This document shows positions 19,871-30,721 of a DNA stretch of 59,424 nt, piece by piece. Positions within the stretch are counted from its first letter, which is position 1, and each line of letters starts with the position of its first letter. The DNA is from an uncultured Paenochrobactrum sp. GTDB taxonomy: Bacteria; Pseudomonadota; Alphaproteobacteria; Rhizobiales; Rhizobiaceae. The position numbers and the translations under genes were made by a program. The notes under the pieces were generated by a model. It was not told the origin of the DNA and did no database searches. It saw nothing but the letters and a program-made list of their open reading frames with translations. The DNA is taken from contig CANQXU010000002.1 in the NCBI GenBank assembly GCA_947627865.1, positions 1 to 59,424 of the forward strand, given 5' to 3'.

Positions 19871-20319
19871 GATGTTTCCAATCATCGAATATAATCCTTA
19901 TTTGAGCGAAATTAGATCTTTCGGCTTCGCGTGAAGCGATGCAGCTGCAATATGAATATTAGCGTGGGAAGTCGCCAAATCCTATTCCAATAAAATGATA
20001 ATAGGATTCTGTAGCAATGGCGTGCAGGCCAAATTGAGGTGTGAACTCATAGCACTATCGGTCATAAATCACTATTTTGCTTATGCATGGTGCATACAGG
20101 CTTGGTGCGCCCAATAATCTGGTATCAGAAATGACCCTAACATGTGTAGGGTGGCACAGGTGCGAAAAGAAAGAGCATGACAAATGAGCCTGTAATAAGC
20201 TTAAAGACGGTAGCTCTTATTGGGGCATGTTATAAAACAGGGTGCTTGGCCTAACTATTTGCACTACTCATATTGCAGCTTTGTTGAAGCTATGAAATGC
20301 TTGAAGCAACACAACAAAA

Positions 20320-21600
20320 TTGATTTATGTCTCGTTTTTAATTGCCGCCGGAGTTGTTTTGGTTAAAATTTTACACACTGCAGATATTCATCTCGACTCT
20401 CCCTTAAAATCTCTGGCCTTGCGTGATGAGACTTTGCGCGACACAGTGCATACAGCAACGCGGACCGCCTTTACACGCATTATTGATACAGCGCTGCGTG
20501 AAAATGTTGCTGCTTTGCTGATTGCTGGCGATCTTTTTGATGGGGCGGAGCGCAGTGCCAAAACGGCAGCATTTTTGATCAGCGAGTTTGATCGGCTTAA
20601 AGTTGCAAATATTCCGGCCTTTTATATTAAAGGCAATCATGATGCAGAAAATCCGATTACGGGTGAGTTGAACCTGCCGGAAAATGTCCATGTTTTTGAT
20701 GGGCGGGGTGGAAAAATTCAACTGGGCGAGCGTGATATCTGGATCCATGGCGTTAGCTTCAGCGGTCGTCAGGCATTGGAAAGCTTGCTGCCAAAATTCC
20801 ATGCGCCTGTTGCTGATGCCATCAATATCGCCATGTTGCACACATCCCTTTCCGGTGCCAAGGGGCATGATACTTATGCGCCTTGTACTATCAATGAGCT
20901 TGGCGAAATGGGATTTGATTATTGGGCGCTAGGCCATATCCATAAGCGGCAGGTGCATAGCCAAACACCATGGATTGTGATGCCGGGCATTCCGCAAGGC
21001 CGCGATATTGGAGAGGCTTCTGCAAAATCAGCAACCCTGTTGCACATTAATGACGGGGAAATCACAATTGAAGAGGTTCCAACCTCGGCAGCAGAATTTA
21101 TCGAGCTTCAAATTGATATCAGTGCTTGCGAAAACGATGATCTCATTCGTGCTGAATTGCGGCAGAATTTGCAAATTATAGCGAAAAATATGCGGTCGGA
21201 TGCGGGTATTTTGCGCCTGACACTGAGCGGAACAAATGCGCGGAAATGGCAGATACAGCGCGATCAGGCATTATGGATTGAAACCTGCGCCGAGCTTGCG
21301 CGGGACACGGATCGGCTATGGCTGGAAAAACTGCATTTTGATTTGAAAACACCAGATCACTTGAATGCAGGTGGCTCCTCTGCTGTGGATGAATTGGCGC
21401 AGATTATGGCTGAAATTCAAGCAGAAGAGGGTTTCCAGTCCGAGTTGAATGCAAATATTGAAATGATTTTGGCCGAATTGCCAGCCCATCGTCGCATAAA
21501 TTTGCTACCCGATGAGGAAACAGCAAAAGCGCTAGGCCAACAGCTTGCAAGTGAGGGTGCAAACCGTGTTCTTGCTGCGATGAAGGGTGCCGTAGAATAA
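20320..21600 (+). CDS. DNA repair metallophosphoesterase, SbcD/Mre11 type (YhaO-like)
   Basis: LHTADIHLDSP, AGDLFDG, KGNHDAENP, GHIHKRQ motifs. Likely true start is TTG at 20359 after CCGGAG. Confidence 0.88.
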   Translation: MIYVSFLIAAGVVLVKILHTADIHLDSPLKSLALRDETLRDTVHTATRTAFTRIIDTALRENVAALLIAGDLFDGAERSAKTAAFLISEFDRLKVANIPAFYIKGNHDAENPITGELNLPENVHVFDGRGGKIQLGERDIWIHGVSFSGRQALESLLPKFHAPVADAINIAMLHTSLSGAKGHDTYAPCTINELGEMGFDYWALGHIHKRQVHSQTPWIVMPGIPQGRDIGEASAKSATLLHINDGEITIEEVPTSAAEFIELQIDISACENDDLIRAELRQNLQIIAKNMRSDAGILRLTLSGTNARKWQIQRDQALWIETCAELARDTDRLWLEKLHFDLKTPDHLNAGGSSAVDELAQIMAEIQAEEGFQSELNANIEMILAELPAHRRINLLPDEETAKALGQQLASEGANRVLAAMKGAVE

Positions 21601-24600
21601 TGCGTTTACGTCAATTATCATTGGATTTATTCGGGCATTTTTCAGGAAAATCATATGATTTTGGTGAAAAACAAACGGATTTTGCCGATTTCCATGTGAT
21701 TTATGGGCCGAATGAAGCAGGAAAAACCACAACAATGGAGGCCTTTCTCCGTTTAATTTTTGGTTTTCCGCATCGCGATGCTTATGATTTTCTGCATCAG
21801 CGTAAAAATCTGACCGTTTCCGGCACACTGGAAATTGGCGGTCATGAACGCTTTTTAAAACGTGTTTCGAGCCGTAATAATTCACTGATTGACGAGAATG
21901 GCAAAGCATTGCCTGAGGCGCTGCTTCAAGCACATTTGGGTGGATTGTCGGAAGAGGATTACCGGCATTTATTATGCCTCGATGATGAGACGATCGAGCG
22001 TGGTGGTGAGGAGATTGCCAGCAGCAAGGGTGATATCGGTCGCTTGCTATTTTCTGCCGCAGCCGGTGTTAGTGATCTGACCAATGTTCTTGATCATATT
22101 CGGGGGCAGGCGGATGAGCTTTATCGCAAACGTGCCAGCACGACTGAAATGGCACGGCTTAAAAAAGAATTGGCTGATATTGAGCGGAAGATTAAAGAGC
22201 AGGATGTGCCCGCAAGCCAATATCGCAAGCTGAAACAATCCTATGAGCAAGCGCTTGCCGAAGAGGCAGCCTTTGAAAATGAGCGCAAAGAAAAGCGGCT
22301 TGATCTGGCTAAGACCAAAGCGCGACTGGCGGCTTTGCCGCTATTGTTGGATATTGACAGGCTTGCAGCGGCGATAGCACCCTTTGCGGAATATCCGCAG
22401 CAGCTTGATTTCAATGCAGAGGATTTGGTGGAGCTTTTGACCCGCCAAACGCGATTGACATCAGATACCGAGCGGCTTGAAAAAGAGCTTGATCAACTGA
22501 GTATTGATTTAAATGAAATTCAACGTGAGCCGCAGCATTTAAATCTGGGTGCCGAGCTTGAAAATCTGGATGAATTGCGCAGCCGCTATTTGACCGCTGA
22601 GCGCGATTTACCGCGCCGCCGCAAGTCGCTTGATGATGTGCTTTTGGATATGCATGCACAAATGCGAGCACTTGGAGCGGATGAAGAAGAGCCGGAAAAA
22701 CTTGCTTTAAGTCAGGGGCAATTGAGCGAAATGGCGCAAGCGCGAGAAGAAAAACGCGATGCGTATCATATGCAGCTTGCCGAGCAGGAAGAGATTGAAA
22801 CACTCAATATCCGTCTGGAAGCGGCACAAAAAGATATTCTGAATCTTAAAAATGCTGAAAATACACCCTCTGGCGTGAAGGATATTCTCACGCGTTTTTC
22901 GGCTCAACGCTTTCTGCCGCAACATGCTAAAGCACAACAAGCGATCACGGATGCAAAGCGAAGATTTCGTAATGCGTTGGATGGATTGGCGATTAAAGAT
23001 CTGGTTTTTGATCAGGTGCCTGCCTGTCATGTAAGCGGCGAAGAAGCTGCCGGGCTTGCAGAAAATCATCGGGATTTATCTGAAAAGCTGGCGCATATTA
23101 TACAATCTTTGTCAGATCATCAAAAAGATGCGGATATTGTTCAAAGTGAAATTGATGCGATTAAATTATCGCAAGGTTTGAGCGATGATACAGAGACAGA
23201 ATTGCGGATGAAAAACCGCAATCAGCTGTGGCTTGAGCACAAAGAGCTTTTAAGCCAAGTGAGTGCGAACAAATTTGAACAGGCAATGTTTGCCGTTGAT
23301 GAAAGCGCGGATAAAAGATTGGCGCAAGCCGAAATTGTTGGCCAAATGCGTGTTTTGACACAGCGCCTGCATAGATTGACCATTGAGATTGATGCGCTTG
23401 GCAAGCAAAAGAGTGAGCTTGAAGCAGCATTGGGCAATTTGGATGCAGAATTTAAAAAACTAATTGAAACTATTGGGTTTCCTGCTTCAACGCCACCGAT
23501 GAGCTTTGCCAATTGGGCAAAAAAGCGGGATGAAGCAGCACTGATTGAACGTCAGATGCAGCATGTGCTTGATGAGCATCAAGATATCATAGCTAAGGCT
23601 GAGCGGTTGTATGATGCTTTATTACCGTTAATTGATCTTGATGCTCCAGATTTCGATTCCTTGATTGATGCAGCTTTGGATTTACAAACGCGAGAACAAG
23701 AGCAGGCAGACAAAGCACTGGCTTTAGAAAAAAACCATGCTGAATTGCAAGCAGATTATGAGCGGCGTGAGAGCCGGTTAGTGCAATTTGAGAAACAGGC
23801 TGAAGCCGCCAATCTGCAATGGCAAAGTCTCATCGAGCAAAATCTTGGATATGCAGTTTCACCAGATGATGTTGAACGTGGTTTTGAGCAATTGCGTGAG
23901 ATCGCACATTTGAACAATCAACGCAGCGGCTTTGCGCGTCAGGTTGAAGGGATGGAAGCTGATCAGGCAGAATTTGCCGAGAAAATAGCTGAAACCGCTC
24001 ATTTCAAAGGGCTTGATAGTGATCTGCCACCTTTGGAAACCTTTATGGCACTGGAGAAGATTTCGCAGACTGCACAAGCAATCGAGGCACGTTGGCAGCA
24101 GTTGGATAGCCGTAAAATTGCGGTTCTCGAAGAGCGCGAAGCTGTCAAAATCTCTTCCAAAGAGATTGACAATCAGGTGACCCAATTGGCGCAAATATTC
24201 CCCGTTCATGTCGCGACGGATACATTGCCACAATTGCGTATCGCGGTCGCCGATGCTGCCAATGCGATTGAACAAAGCAAACAAATGGAGCTATCGGCAA
24301 CCAAAATTTGTGCTGACTTGTCACTCCCCGATATTGAAAGCGTCAGGCAAGAACTGAGTGGTTTGAGTGCGCATGAGCTTTCCGTTGAGGTCGATAATCT
24401 TGAGGATGCGCTTTCTGACATCGAGGAAAAGCATAAAAAAGCGATTGAGCTACGCAGCGATGCAGCTGGTTTATTGGCACGGGTGACGGGGGAGGGGGAT
24501 ATTGCGGCCCTCACCGAGATGAAGGTTACATTGGAAGCGCAGATTGAAGATGCAGCCTTGCGCTATCTGGAATTTGATCTGGGGCATCGCTTGGCGGAAG

Positions 24601-25049
24601 AAGCCATCCGGCGTTACCGCGATAAACACCGCAGCGGCATGATGGATGCAACCGAGAAGATCTTTTTTGAACTGACCAATGGTGCTTATTCCAAACTTTA
24701 TACGCAGCCTGAAGGTAATAATGAGATACTAAAGGCACTTGATGCAGGAGGTACAGCCAAGCAGGCGGGCGATATGTCAAAGGGTACAAGATTTCAGCTT
24801 TATCTTGCATTACGCGCTGCGGCTTATGAGCAATTGGTTAGTCAGGGCGTATGTCTGCCATTTTTCTGTGATGATATATTTGAAACATTCGATGAAGAAC
24901 GCACCCGTGCAGCATGCCGTGTTATGGCGCGCATCGGCCATTCAGGACAAGCAATCTATCTGACGCATCATCGCCATGTGGTTGATATCGCGCTGAAAGA
25001 ATGCGGCTCGAATGTAAAAATCCATGAAATCGATGAAATCCATGCGTAA
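21600..25049 (+). CDS. SbcC/Rad50-like AAA ATPase (YhaN-like)
   Basis: VIYGPNEAGKTTTMEAFLRLIFGFP Walker A, coiled-coil middle, C-terminal LYLALRAAAYEQL...PFFCDDIFETFDEERT. Confidence 0.88.
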   Translation: MRLRQLSLDLFGHFSGKSYDFGEKQTDFADFHVIYGPNEAGKTTTMEAFLRLIFGFPHRDAYDFLHQRKNLTVSGTLEIGGHERFLKRVSSRNNSLIDENGKALPEALLQAHLGGLSEEDYRHLLCLDDETIERGGEEIASSKGDIGRLLFSAAAGVSDLTNVLDHIRGQADELYRKRASTTEMARLKKELADIERKIKEQDVPASQYRKLKQSYEQALAEEAAFENERKEKRLDLAKTKARLAALPLLLDIDRLAAAIAPFAEYPQQLDFNAEDLVELLTRQTRLTSDTERLEKELDQLSIDLNEIQREPQHLNLGAELENLDELRSRYLTAERDLPRRRKSLDDVLLDMHAQMRALGADEEEPEKLALSQGQLSEMAQAREEKRDAYHMQLAEQEEIETLNIRLEAAQKDILNLKNAENTPSGVKDILTRFSAQRFLPQHAKAQQAITDAKRRFRNALDGLAIKDLVFDQVPACHVSGEEAAGLAENHRDLSEKLAHIIQSLSDHQKDADIVQSEIDAIKLSQGLSDDTETELRMKNRNQLWLEHKELLSQVSANKFEQAMFAVDESADKRLAQAEIVGQMRVLTQRLHRLTIEIDALGKQKSELEAALGNLDAEFKKLIETIGFPASTPPMSFANWAKKRDEAALIERQMQHVLDEHQDIIAKAERLYDALLPLIDLDAPDFDSLIDAALDLQTREQEQADKALALEKNHAELQADYERRESRLVQFEKQAEAANLQWQSLIEQNLGYAVSPDDVERGFEQLREIAHLNNQRSGFARQVEGMEADQAEFAEKIAETAHFKGLDSDLPPLETFMALEKISQTAQAIEARWQQLDSRKIAVLEEREAVKISSKEIDNQVTQLAQIFPVHVATDTLPQLRIAVADAANAIEQSKQMELSATKICADLSLPDIESVRQELSGLSAHELSVEVDNLEDALSDIEEKHKKAIELRSDAAGLLARVTGEGDIAALTEMKVTLEAQIEDAALRYLEFDLGHRLAEEAIRRYRDKHRSGMMDATEKIFFELTNGAYSKLYTQPEGNNEILKALDAGGTAKQAGDMSKGTRFQLYLALRAAAYEQLVSQGVCLPFFCDDIFETFDEERTRAACRVMARIGHSGQAIYLTHHRHVVDIALKECGSNVKIHEIDEIHA

Positions 25050-25068
25050 ATTCAAGCAAGAAATTTTG

Positions 25069-25977
25069 ATGCCAGAAGCATCAGAACCGACCAGCAAGAC
25101 CAACCGATCATTAGAGGCGAGAATATATTCTACCTATGCTTCATTGTCGCCTGCCGAGCGCACCTTGGCTGATGTGATGCTGCAACATCAAATGGAGATC
25201 GCGCTTTACACTGCGGGAGAGCTCGCCGATAAAGCAGGGGTTTCTACTGCAACGGCTGCACGATTAATTCGTGCGCTTGGATATTCATCATATCCAGCGG
25301 CAAAACGAGAAATAAGAGAGGCCAATCATTGGGGTTCACCCCAAGGGGGAGTTATCGATTCAGCCGAATATGCAGCAGAAGCACCTACACTCAGAAGTGT
25401 GGTGCAAACCAATATCGACAATATCCATGCAACCGCGGATAGCATCCCTCCTAAGGTTTTGGATGCAATATGTGATGCTTGCGTAAAAGCAGAGCGTGTT
25501 TTTGTTATTGGTCTACGCAATGGTTTTGGTCTAGCACATTATGCTGCGCATTATTTTGGGCTGATCAAAGATGATGTGCGCGTATTACCGGCCAATGGCA
25601 CATCCATGACGCATGATTTGTCTACGATCCGCAAAGGTGATTTTGTTATTTGCTTTGCTTTTCGTCGCCGTCCAAAAAAACTGCCGCTATTGCTTAATGA
25701 AATTCGTTCAACGGGCTGTATTACGGCATTGATTACGGATATCAGTGCTTCAGATAGTGCTAAAGCTGCCGATTATGCCATCAGGTGCCGCTGCCATTCT
25801 TTAGCACCTTTTAATTCTTTTACGGCAGCGGTCACTATTGTTGATTATATCGCGTGGACGGTAGCAGCAAAACTTGGCGAACGTAGTATTGAACGCTTCC
25901 GCCAAATTGACCGAATGGTCGATCTCATTGATGATGTCTCAACACCAAAACTAGATAACTCCCGTAAACCCCGATAG
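25069..25977 (+). CDS. MurR/RpiR-family transcriptional regulator
   Basis: N-terminal HTH (LADKAGVSTATAARLIRALGYSSY) and SIS domain (VFVIGLRNGFGLAHYAAHYFGLI). Confidence 0.88.
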   Translation: MPEASEPTSKTNRSLEARIYSTYASLSPAERTLADVMLQHQMEIALYTAGELADKAGVSTATAARLIRALGYSSYPAAKREIREANHWGSPQGGVIDSAEYAAEAPTLRSVVQTNIDNIHATADSIPPKVLDAICDACVKAERVFVIGLRNGFGLAHYAAHYFGLIKDDVRVLPANGTSMTHDLSTIRKGDFVICFAFRRRPKKLPLLLNEIRSTGCITALITDISASDSAKAADYAIRCRCHSLAPFNSFTAAVTIVDYIAWTVAAKLGERSIERFRQIDRMVDLIDDVSTPKLDNSRKPR

Positions 25978-26063
25978 ATTAATCACGACCATTAAACTTC
26001 AAGTTATAAGACTGCAATATTCAGAGTTTTTGTGTAGCAGCACGCGTCTGCTTATAGTTATTC

Positions 26064-26759
26064 TTATGCACGCTGCGGATAAGCCCAACCTCGGATCTTG
26101 GAAGGAGAAAGCTGTGAGGATGCCAGCATTTCTGCCATGCGCACAGCTGCATCTACGCCGTCAATAACAGGGATGCCGAGTTCTTCGCGCAGAGAAGGTG
26201 CAAAATCGGCCATGCCTGCACAGCCAAGAATGGCAGCCTCCGCCCCGTTATTGATTGCCATACGAATGATATCAGCAATTTTTGCCCGCGCATTTGTTTC
26301 CGGAGCGTGCAGTTCTAGAACAGGTATATTGCTTGCAAGGATTTGGGGACACCGCCGCTCGAAACCATAACGAAGAACATTCATTTTCAAGGTTGGAACG
26401 GAGCGTGCAAGGGTGGTGACAATGCAAAACTCCTGCGCCAGCAGACTAGTGAAATGCAGAGCTGCTTCACCAACGCCGATAACAGGTTTTCGGGATAAAG
26501 ATCGTGCGGCATCAAGTCCTGTATCATCAAAACAAGCAATAATATGTGCCATCGCACCTTCGTTTTCGGCATTTTGAAGGGATTGCAACAGCCCCGGCAA
26601 GCACATTGCGCCGTCATAAGGACCTTCGATTGCGGAAGGCCCATGTGTGGATTGCCGGATGAGTAATTCTGTATCGGGCGAGGCTGACCGCTGTGCCGTA
26701 ATGCCGATTTGCTTGGTCATTGTTTCGGTTGTATTGGGATTGATAACTGAAATCTTCAT
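26064..26759 (-). CDS. Asp/Glu/hydantoin racemase family protein
   Basis: MKISVINPNTTETMTKQIG; AAILGCAGMADF; IPVIDGVDAAVRMAE. Confidence 0.88.
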   Translation of the reverse strand: MKISVINPNTTETMTKQIGITAQRSASPDTELLIRQSTHGPSAIEGPYDGAMCLPGLLQSLQNAENEGAMAHIIACFDDTGLDAARSLSRKPVIGVGEAALHFTSLLAQEFCIVTTLARSVPTLKMNVLRYGFERRCPQILASNIPVLELHAPETNARAKIADIIRMAINNGAEAAILGCAGMADFAPSLREELGIPVIDGVDAAVRMAEMLASSQLSPSKIRGWAYPQRA

Positions 26760-26762
26760 TTT

Positions 26763-27680
26763 CTATGCCTGTAGTCCGGCTTTTGCTAGTGATTGTGTTG
26801 GAACAGGATCAACAAGCTGATCATAAGGGATTGGTGATGATGTGAGGTGACCATCAGAAATGCCTTTTTGCCAACGTGCATAGGCTGCTTCATCAATATG
26901 GGGTGTTGTCCACATTCCATTTGCAATATAAGTTCTGGTGACCGACAGTAGCAGATCAACGGATTGATTAGGAAAGGTTTTTTCTAAAAATGCAGCGTAA
27001 TCATCAGGGTCATTGGCGCAAATCCATCCCATGCCCGCATGGATTGCCCGCGCAAATCTTTGCTGTATCTCTTGTCGTTCGGCATTGCTTTCACCCATCG
27101 CGTAGTAAACGCTCCAAGGCACATTGCCACCGGTTATTGGTAGTTGCTTCACCACTTGTGCTTTGCCTTCAGCCTGCATTTTAAGACCACTTAGATAATC
27201 AACGACAAGATAATCGCCCATGCCGCCATGAAATAGTTCGGACAGCATGGCACCGTCTAAATCTTGGATAAAGCCAACCTCATCAGGGTTAATGCCATTT
27301 TCACGCAAGCATAATTTGAAGAATAGCCCGACACTCGCACCATTGCTGCCTTTCATCAATACGACTTTACCGGGCATGTTTTTCCATTCAAAACTGTCCG
27401 GTTTTTCACGCCCGACCAGTGCCAGAGGTGCGCGCAAGGATATTTGGGCAAAAGGCGTGAAACGTGTACTACGCCCTAAATACATCGAAGGAACCCAGAT
27501 ACCACCAAGAGCCGCTTGCGCCGAACCGTCACGCAAGGCTTCGAGTACCAAATCCCAAGGTTTTGGAACGCTTGCGGTAACGTTAAGTGATTGTTCCTCG
27601 AAAAAACCCTCTCGCACAGCAATATATTCTGGCAAGTAATTCAGGCTATGTCCGGTTGCAGAGACATGAAAGTCAAGCAT
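26763..27680 (-). CDS. NMT1/THI5-like substrate-binding-fold protein without a signal peptide
   Basis: YLPEYIAVREGFFEEQSLNVTA; begins directly MLDFHVSATGHSLNY. Confidence 0.7.
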   Translation of the reverse strand: MLDFHVSATGHSLNYLPEYIAVREGFFEEQSLNVTASVPKPWDLVLEALRDGSAQAALGGIWVPSMYLGRSTRFTPFAQISLRAPLALVGREKPDSFEWKNMPGKVVLMKGSNGASVGLFFKLCLRENGINPDEVGFIQDLDGAMLSELFHGGMGDYLVVDYLSGLKMQAEGKAQVVKQLPITGGNVPWSVYYAMGESNAERQEIQQRFARAIHAGMGWICANDPDDYAAFLEKTFPNQSVDLLLSVTRTYIANGMWTTPHIDEAAYARWQKGISDGHLTSSPIPYDQLVDPVPTQSLAKAGLQA

Positions 27681-27733
27681 ATCAGTATCCTATTCGTGAA
27701 GTAAAAATGAACATGCAGTTGCATATGATCTGA

Positions 27734-28906
27734 TCAGGCTGCTTTTGCTGTGTCGGGCACAGTAATTGCCCTGCCGGTTTCAGCCGAGTACCAATTGACC
27801 ATCTCTGGTTCGTAGCCAAGTGCAGCTCTTGTCCCGATGGGTATATGCGGATTGCCTGAAATGCGAACAAAGACCAGATCTTGTCGTAGCAGATCATTGG
27901 AAGGTTTGTTGGTAGAGCCCAAAATATGGCAACCAAGAATGACCTCGGCTCCAAGCTTCTCAATCATGACGATTTCAACAGGTATGCCCGTTTGGCCCTC
28001 GGGCTTTAGATGTAAGCGCTCTGGCCTGATGCCGAATATGAGCCGGTCACTTTCAGGCATATTAGCATTATGCGTCCAACTGGTACCTCCTGCCAATACC
28101 AGTTGTTGGCCATGCCGTTGAACATCGAGAAGGTTCATAGGAGGGGCGCCCACAAAGCGGGCAACAAATATGTTGGCAGGTGACTGATAAATTTCATCAG
28201 GTGTGCCAATTTGCTGTATTTCACCATGGTTCATGACGATAATTTTTGTCGCCATTGTCATGGCTTCCACTTGATCATGCGTCACATATATGAAAGTTTT
28301 TTTGACACGATTATGGAGAGCAGAAATCTCGGCGCGCATTTGGGTGCGGAGCTTCGCATCAAGATTGGAAAGCGGCTCATCAAGCAGATAGAGTGACGGA
28401 TCGCGCACCAAAGCACGCGCCAATGCCACGCGTTGACGCTGCCCACCGGATAGGTTTGCCGGCCTCCTGTCCATCAGCTGACTGAGTTCAAGCTGCTCTG
28501 CAAGTTGGCTCGTACGCTCGACAATATCGGGTCTGCGCATCATCTTCCAGCGCATGAAATTGCTGATTAACGGGATATGGTGCCATTTGCGAAAAGCATT
28601 CATCAATAGCGGAAATGCAATATTCTCCTTAACGGTCATATGCGGGTAAAGTGCATATGACTGAAAGACAAATGCAATGCCTCGCAGGCTGGGTGACCAG
28701 TCATTTACCGCTTGACCGTCAAAACACAGGCTACCAGTGGTGATATCGGTCAGACCTGCAATCATACGTAGTAATGTTGATTTGCCGCAGCCCGATGGTC
28801 CAAGCAGAACAAGGAATTCGCCCTCGTCAATCGTAGCATCAAACTGCGGAATGACATTTATATTTCCGAAGCATTTTGATATGGAGTTTAACTGGATCTG
28901 GGGCAT
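27734..28906 (-). CDS. ABC transporter ATP-binding protein (UgpC/MalK type)
   Basis: GPSGCGKSTLLRMIAGL, LSGGQRQRVALARAL, C-terminal TOBE-like region. Confidence 0.93.
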   Translation of the reverse strand: MPQIQLNSISKCFGNINVIPQFDATIDEGEFLVLLGPSGCGKSTLLRMIAGLTDITTGSLCFDGQAVNDWSPSLRGIAFVFQSYALYPHMTVKENIAFPLLMNAFRKWHHIPLISNFMRWKMMRRPDIVERTSQLAEQLELSQLMDRRPANLSGGQRQRVALARALVRDPSLYLLDEPLSNLDAKLRTQMRAEISALHNRVKKTFIYVTHDQVEAMTMATKIIVMNHGEIQQIGTPDEIYQSPANIFVARFVGAPPMNLLDVQRHGQQLVLAGGTSWTHNANMPESDRLIFGIRPERLHLKPEGQTGIPVEIVMIEKLGAEVILGCHILGSTNKPSNDLLRQDLVFVRISGNPHIPIGTRAALGYEPEMVNWYSAETGRAITVPDTAKAA

Positions 28907-28909
28907 GGA

Positions 28910-29746
28910 TTATCCCTTTACTGCGCCAGCGGTAATCCCCGCGACGATTTTTCTTTGAATGAGCAAGAAGAACACAACGGCTGGAATACTGAATATCAAT
29001 GCCGAACCCATGACTGCCGACATCGGTGTTTCATATTGACCGATAAATGAAGCCAGTCCGACACTTGCTGGCCACAACGTATTGTCCATCAGAAATGTTG
29101 CCGCGAACAAATACTCATTCCAACCTGCGAAGAATGAAATGACTGCAGCCGCCGCGAGTGACGGGGCAATAACAGGCAGGATAATCATGGTGAGAACACT
29201 GATGCGCGGACAATTGTCGACGGCTGCTGCTTCCTCTATCTCATAGGGGACTGAATCAATTGCGCCCTTGATGATAAAGGCGGCAACCGGCAAGGAAAAT
29301 CCGACATTAGCAAGTACCAGCCCTGTCAGGCTGTCGAGCAGTCCTAAGGTAATGAACATGGCATAGAGCGGAACGAGAATGAGTGCTTCCGGAACCACTT
29401 GTGTCATGAACATAAAGAAGCCGAGGATACCTTTGCCGTAAAAGCGGAAACGGCTTAATGCATAGCCTGCAAGAGAGCCAAGAATGAGGCTCAGCAGCGT
29501 TGTTCCGACGGCAATGAAACTTGTATTTAAAAGCCAGCGAAACAGGGGGAGCTGCTGAAGCTCACCAAGGATATTGGACAGGTTGGATAGCTGCGGCCAC
29601 GGTACCTGACCAGTATTATAAAGTTCGGAGTTTAGTGAAAGGGCCGTTGTTGCCATCCAGTAAATCGGAAAACCACCAAAAACGACCAACAGAGAAATCA
29701 GGGCGAGATAAGGAATGCGTGAAGAGATTGCGAGTAAACGGCTCAT
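28910..29746 (-). CDS. Carbohydrate-type ABC transporter permease (MalG type)
   Basis: EAAAVDNCPRISVLTMIILPVIAPSLAAAAVISFFAGWNEY. Confidence 0.93.
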   Translation of the reverse strand: MSRLLAISSRIPYLALISLLVVFGGFPIYWMATTALSLNSELYNTGQVPWPQLSNLSNILGELQQLPLFRWLLNTSFIAVGTTLLSLILGSLAGYALSRFRFYGKGILGFFMFMTQVVPEALILVPLYAMFITLGLLDSLTGLVLANVGFSLPVAAFIIKGAIDSVPYEIEEAAAVDNCPRISVLTMIILPVIAPSLAAAAVISFFAGWNEYLFAATFLMDNTLWPASVGLASFIGQYETPMSAVMGSALIFSIPAVVFFLLIQRKIVAGITAGAVKG

Positions 29747-30693
29747 TGCGAACTCACTTTCTGGCGCCGACGGTTGAAAAGCGCATGAATAATTGCAACG
29801 GATAGCGCGAGGAGAAGCCCGACAACACCATAGGCACTGGCCATGCCAAGGTCGTGATTTTCAAAAGCGACTTGGCGCAGTTTGACGATTAATGTGCTGG
29901 TGCTGCCAACGGGGCCGCCACCGGTGAGAAGATAGATGATATCAAACCGGCGGATTGACCAAACCATAACAAGAAGCGAGACAAGCTGGAGGAGAGGCAT
30001 GATATGGGGCAACGTCACAGCGCGGAAAATACTGAGCTTGTCGGCGCCGTCAACCAATGCGGCTTCTTTGACCTCTTCCGGTACAGATTGTAATGCAGCC
30101 AGCATAACAAGCATGACAAAGGGTGCAACCTGCCACACGGTGACTAATAAAATTGACGGCAGTGCCATTTCGGTGCTTGTCAGCCAGGAAATGCGATCAA
30201 AGCCAAGGGCTGTCACGATTGTATTCAAAACGCCTGAGCGCTCATTGAAAATCCACAGCCAGATCAATGCCGCCGCAACATTGGGAACGGCCCAACCAAA
30301 GAGGAGAATGCCGCGAATGAGTGTTCTACCGGGGAAGGGGCGATTGAGAGCAAGTGCTGCAATAAGCCCGACAGCCACGCCGATAACCACTGCTGATACA
30401 GAATAGATCAGTGTGATTTTTATAGTACTGTAGAAATCGGCGTTGTTAAGCAAGCGCTCATAATTGTCGACCCCAATAAAACTGCTGCGATTAGGATTAG
30501 CCAACCGCGTTTTAGTGAAGCTTAAATAAATTTGCCGTCCCAATGGCCAGAACATGAATACCAACAGATAAAGCGCCGGTGGTATGACGAACATATATGG
30601 CACGAGCGCTTTCGGCTTGAACTTATATGCCGAGCTGCTCTTTTGCGTTGCTGGAACGGTTTCCCGTCGTTCCAGCAAAAATTGATCTGTCAT
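29743..30693 (-). CDS. Carbohydrate-type ABC transporter permease (MalF type)
   Basis: EVKEAALVDGADKLSIFRAVTLPHIMPLL EAA motif. Confidence 0.93.
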   Translation of the reverse strand: MTDQFLLERRETVPATQKSSSAYKFKPKALVPYMFVIPPALYLLVFMFWPLGRQIYLSFTKTRLANPNRSSFIGVDNYERLLNNADFYSTIKITLIYSVSAVVIGVAVGLIAALALNRPFPGRTLIRGILLFGWAVPNVAAALIWLWIFNERSGVLNTIVTALGFDRISWLTSTEMALPSILLVTVWQVAPFVMLVMLAALQSVPEEVKEAALVDGADKLSIFRAVTLPHIMPLLQLVSLLVMVWSIRRFDIIYLLTGGGPVGSTSTLIVKLRQVAFENHDLGMASAYGVVGLLLALSVAIIHALFNRRRQKVSSQ

Positions 30694-30721
30694 CGATCAT
30701 TCCCTTTTGATTTCAGCTGTT

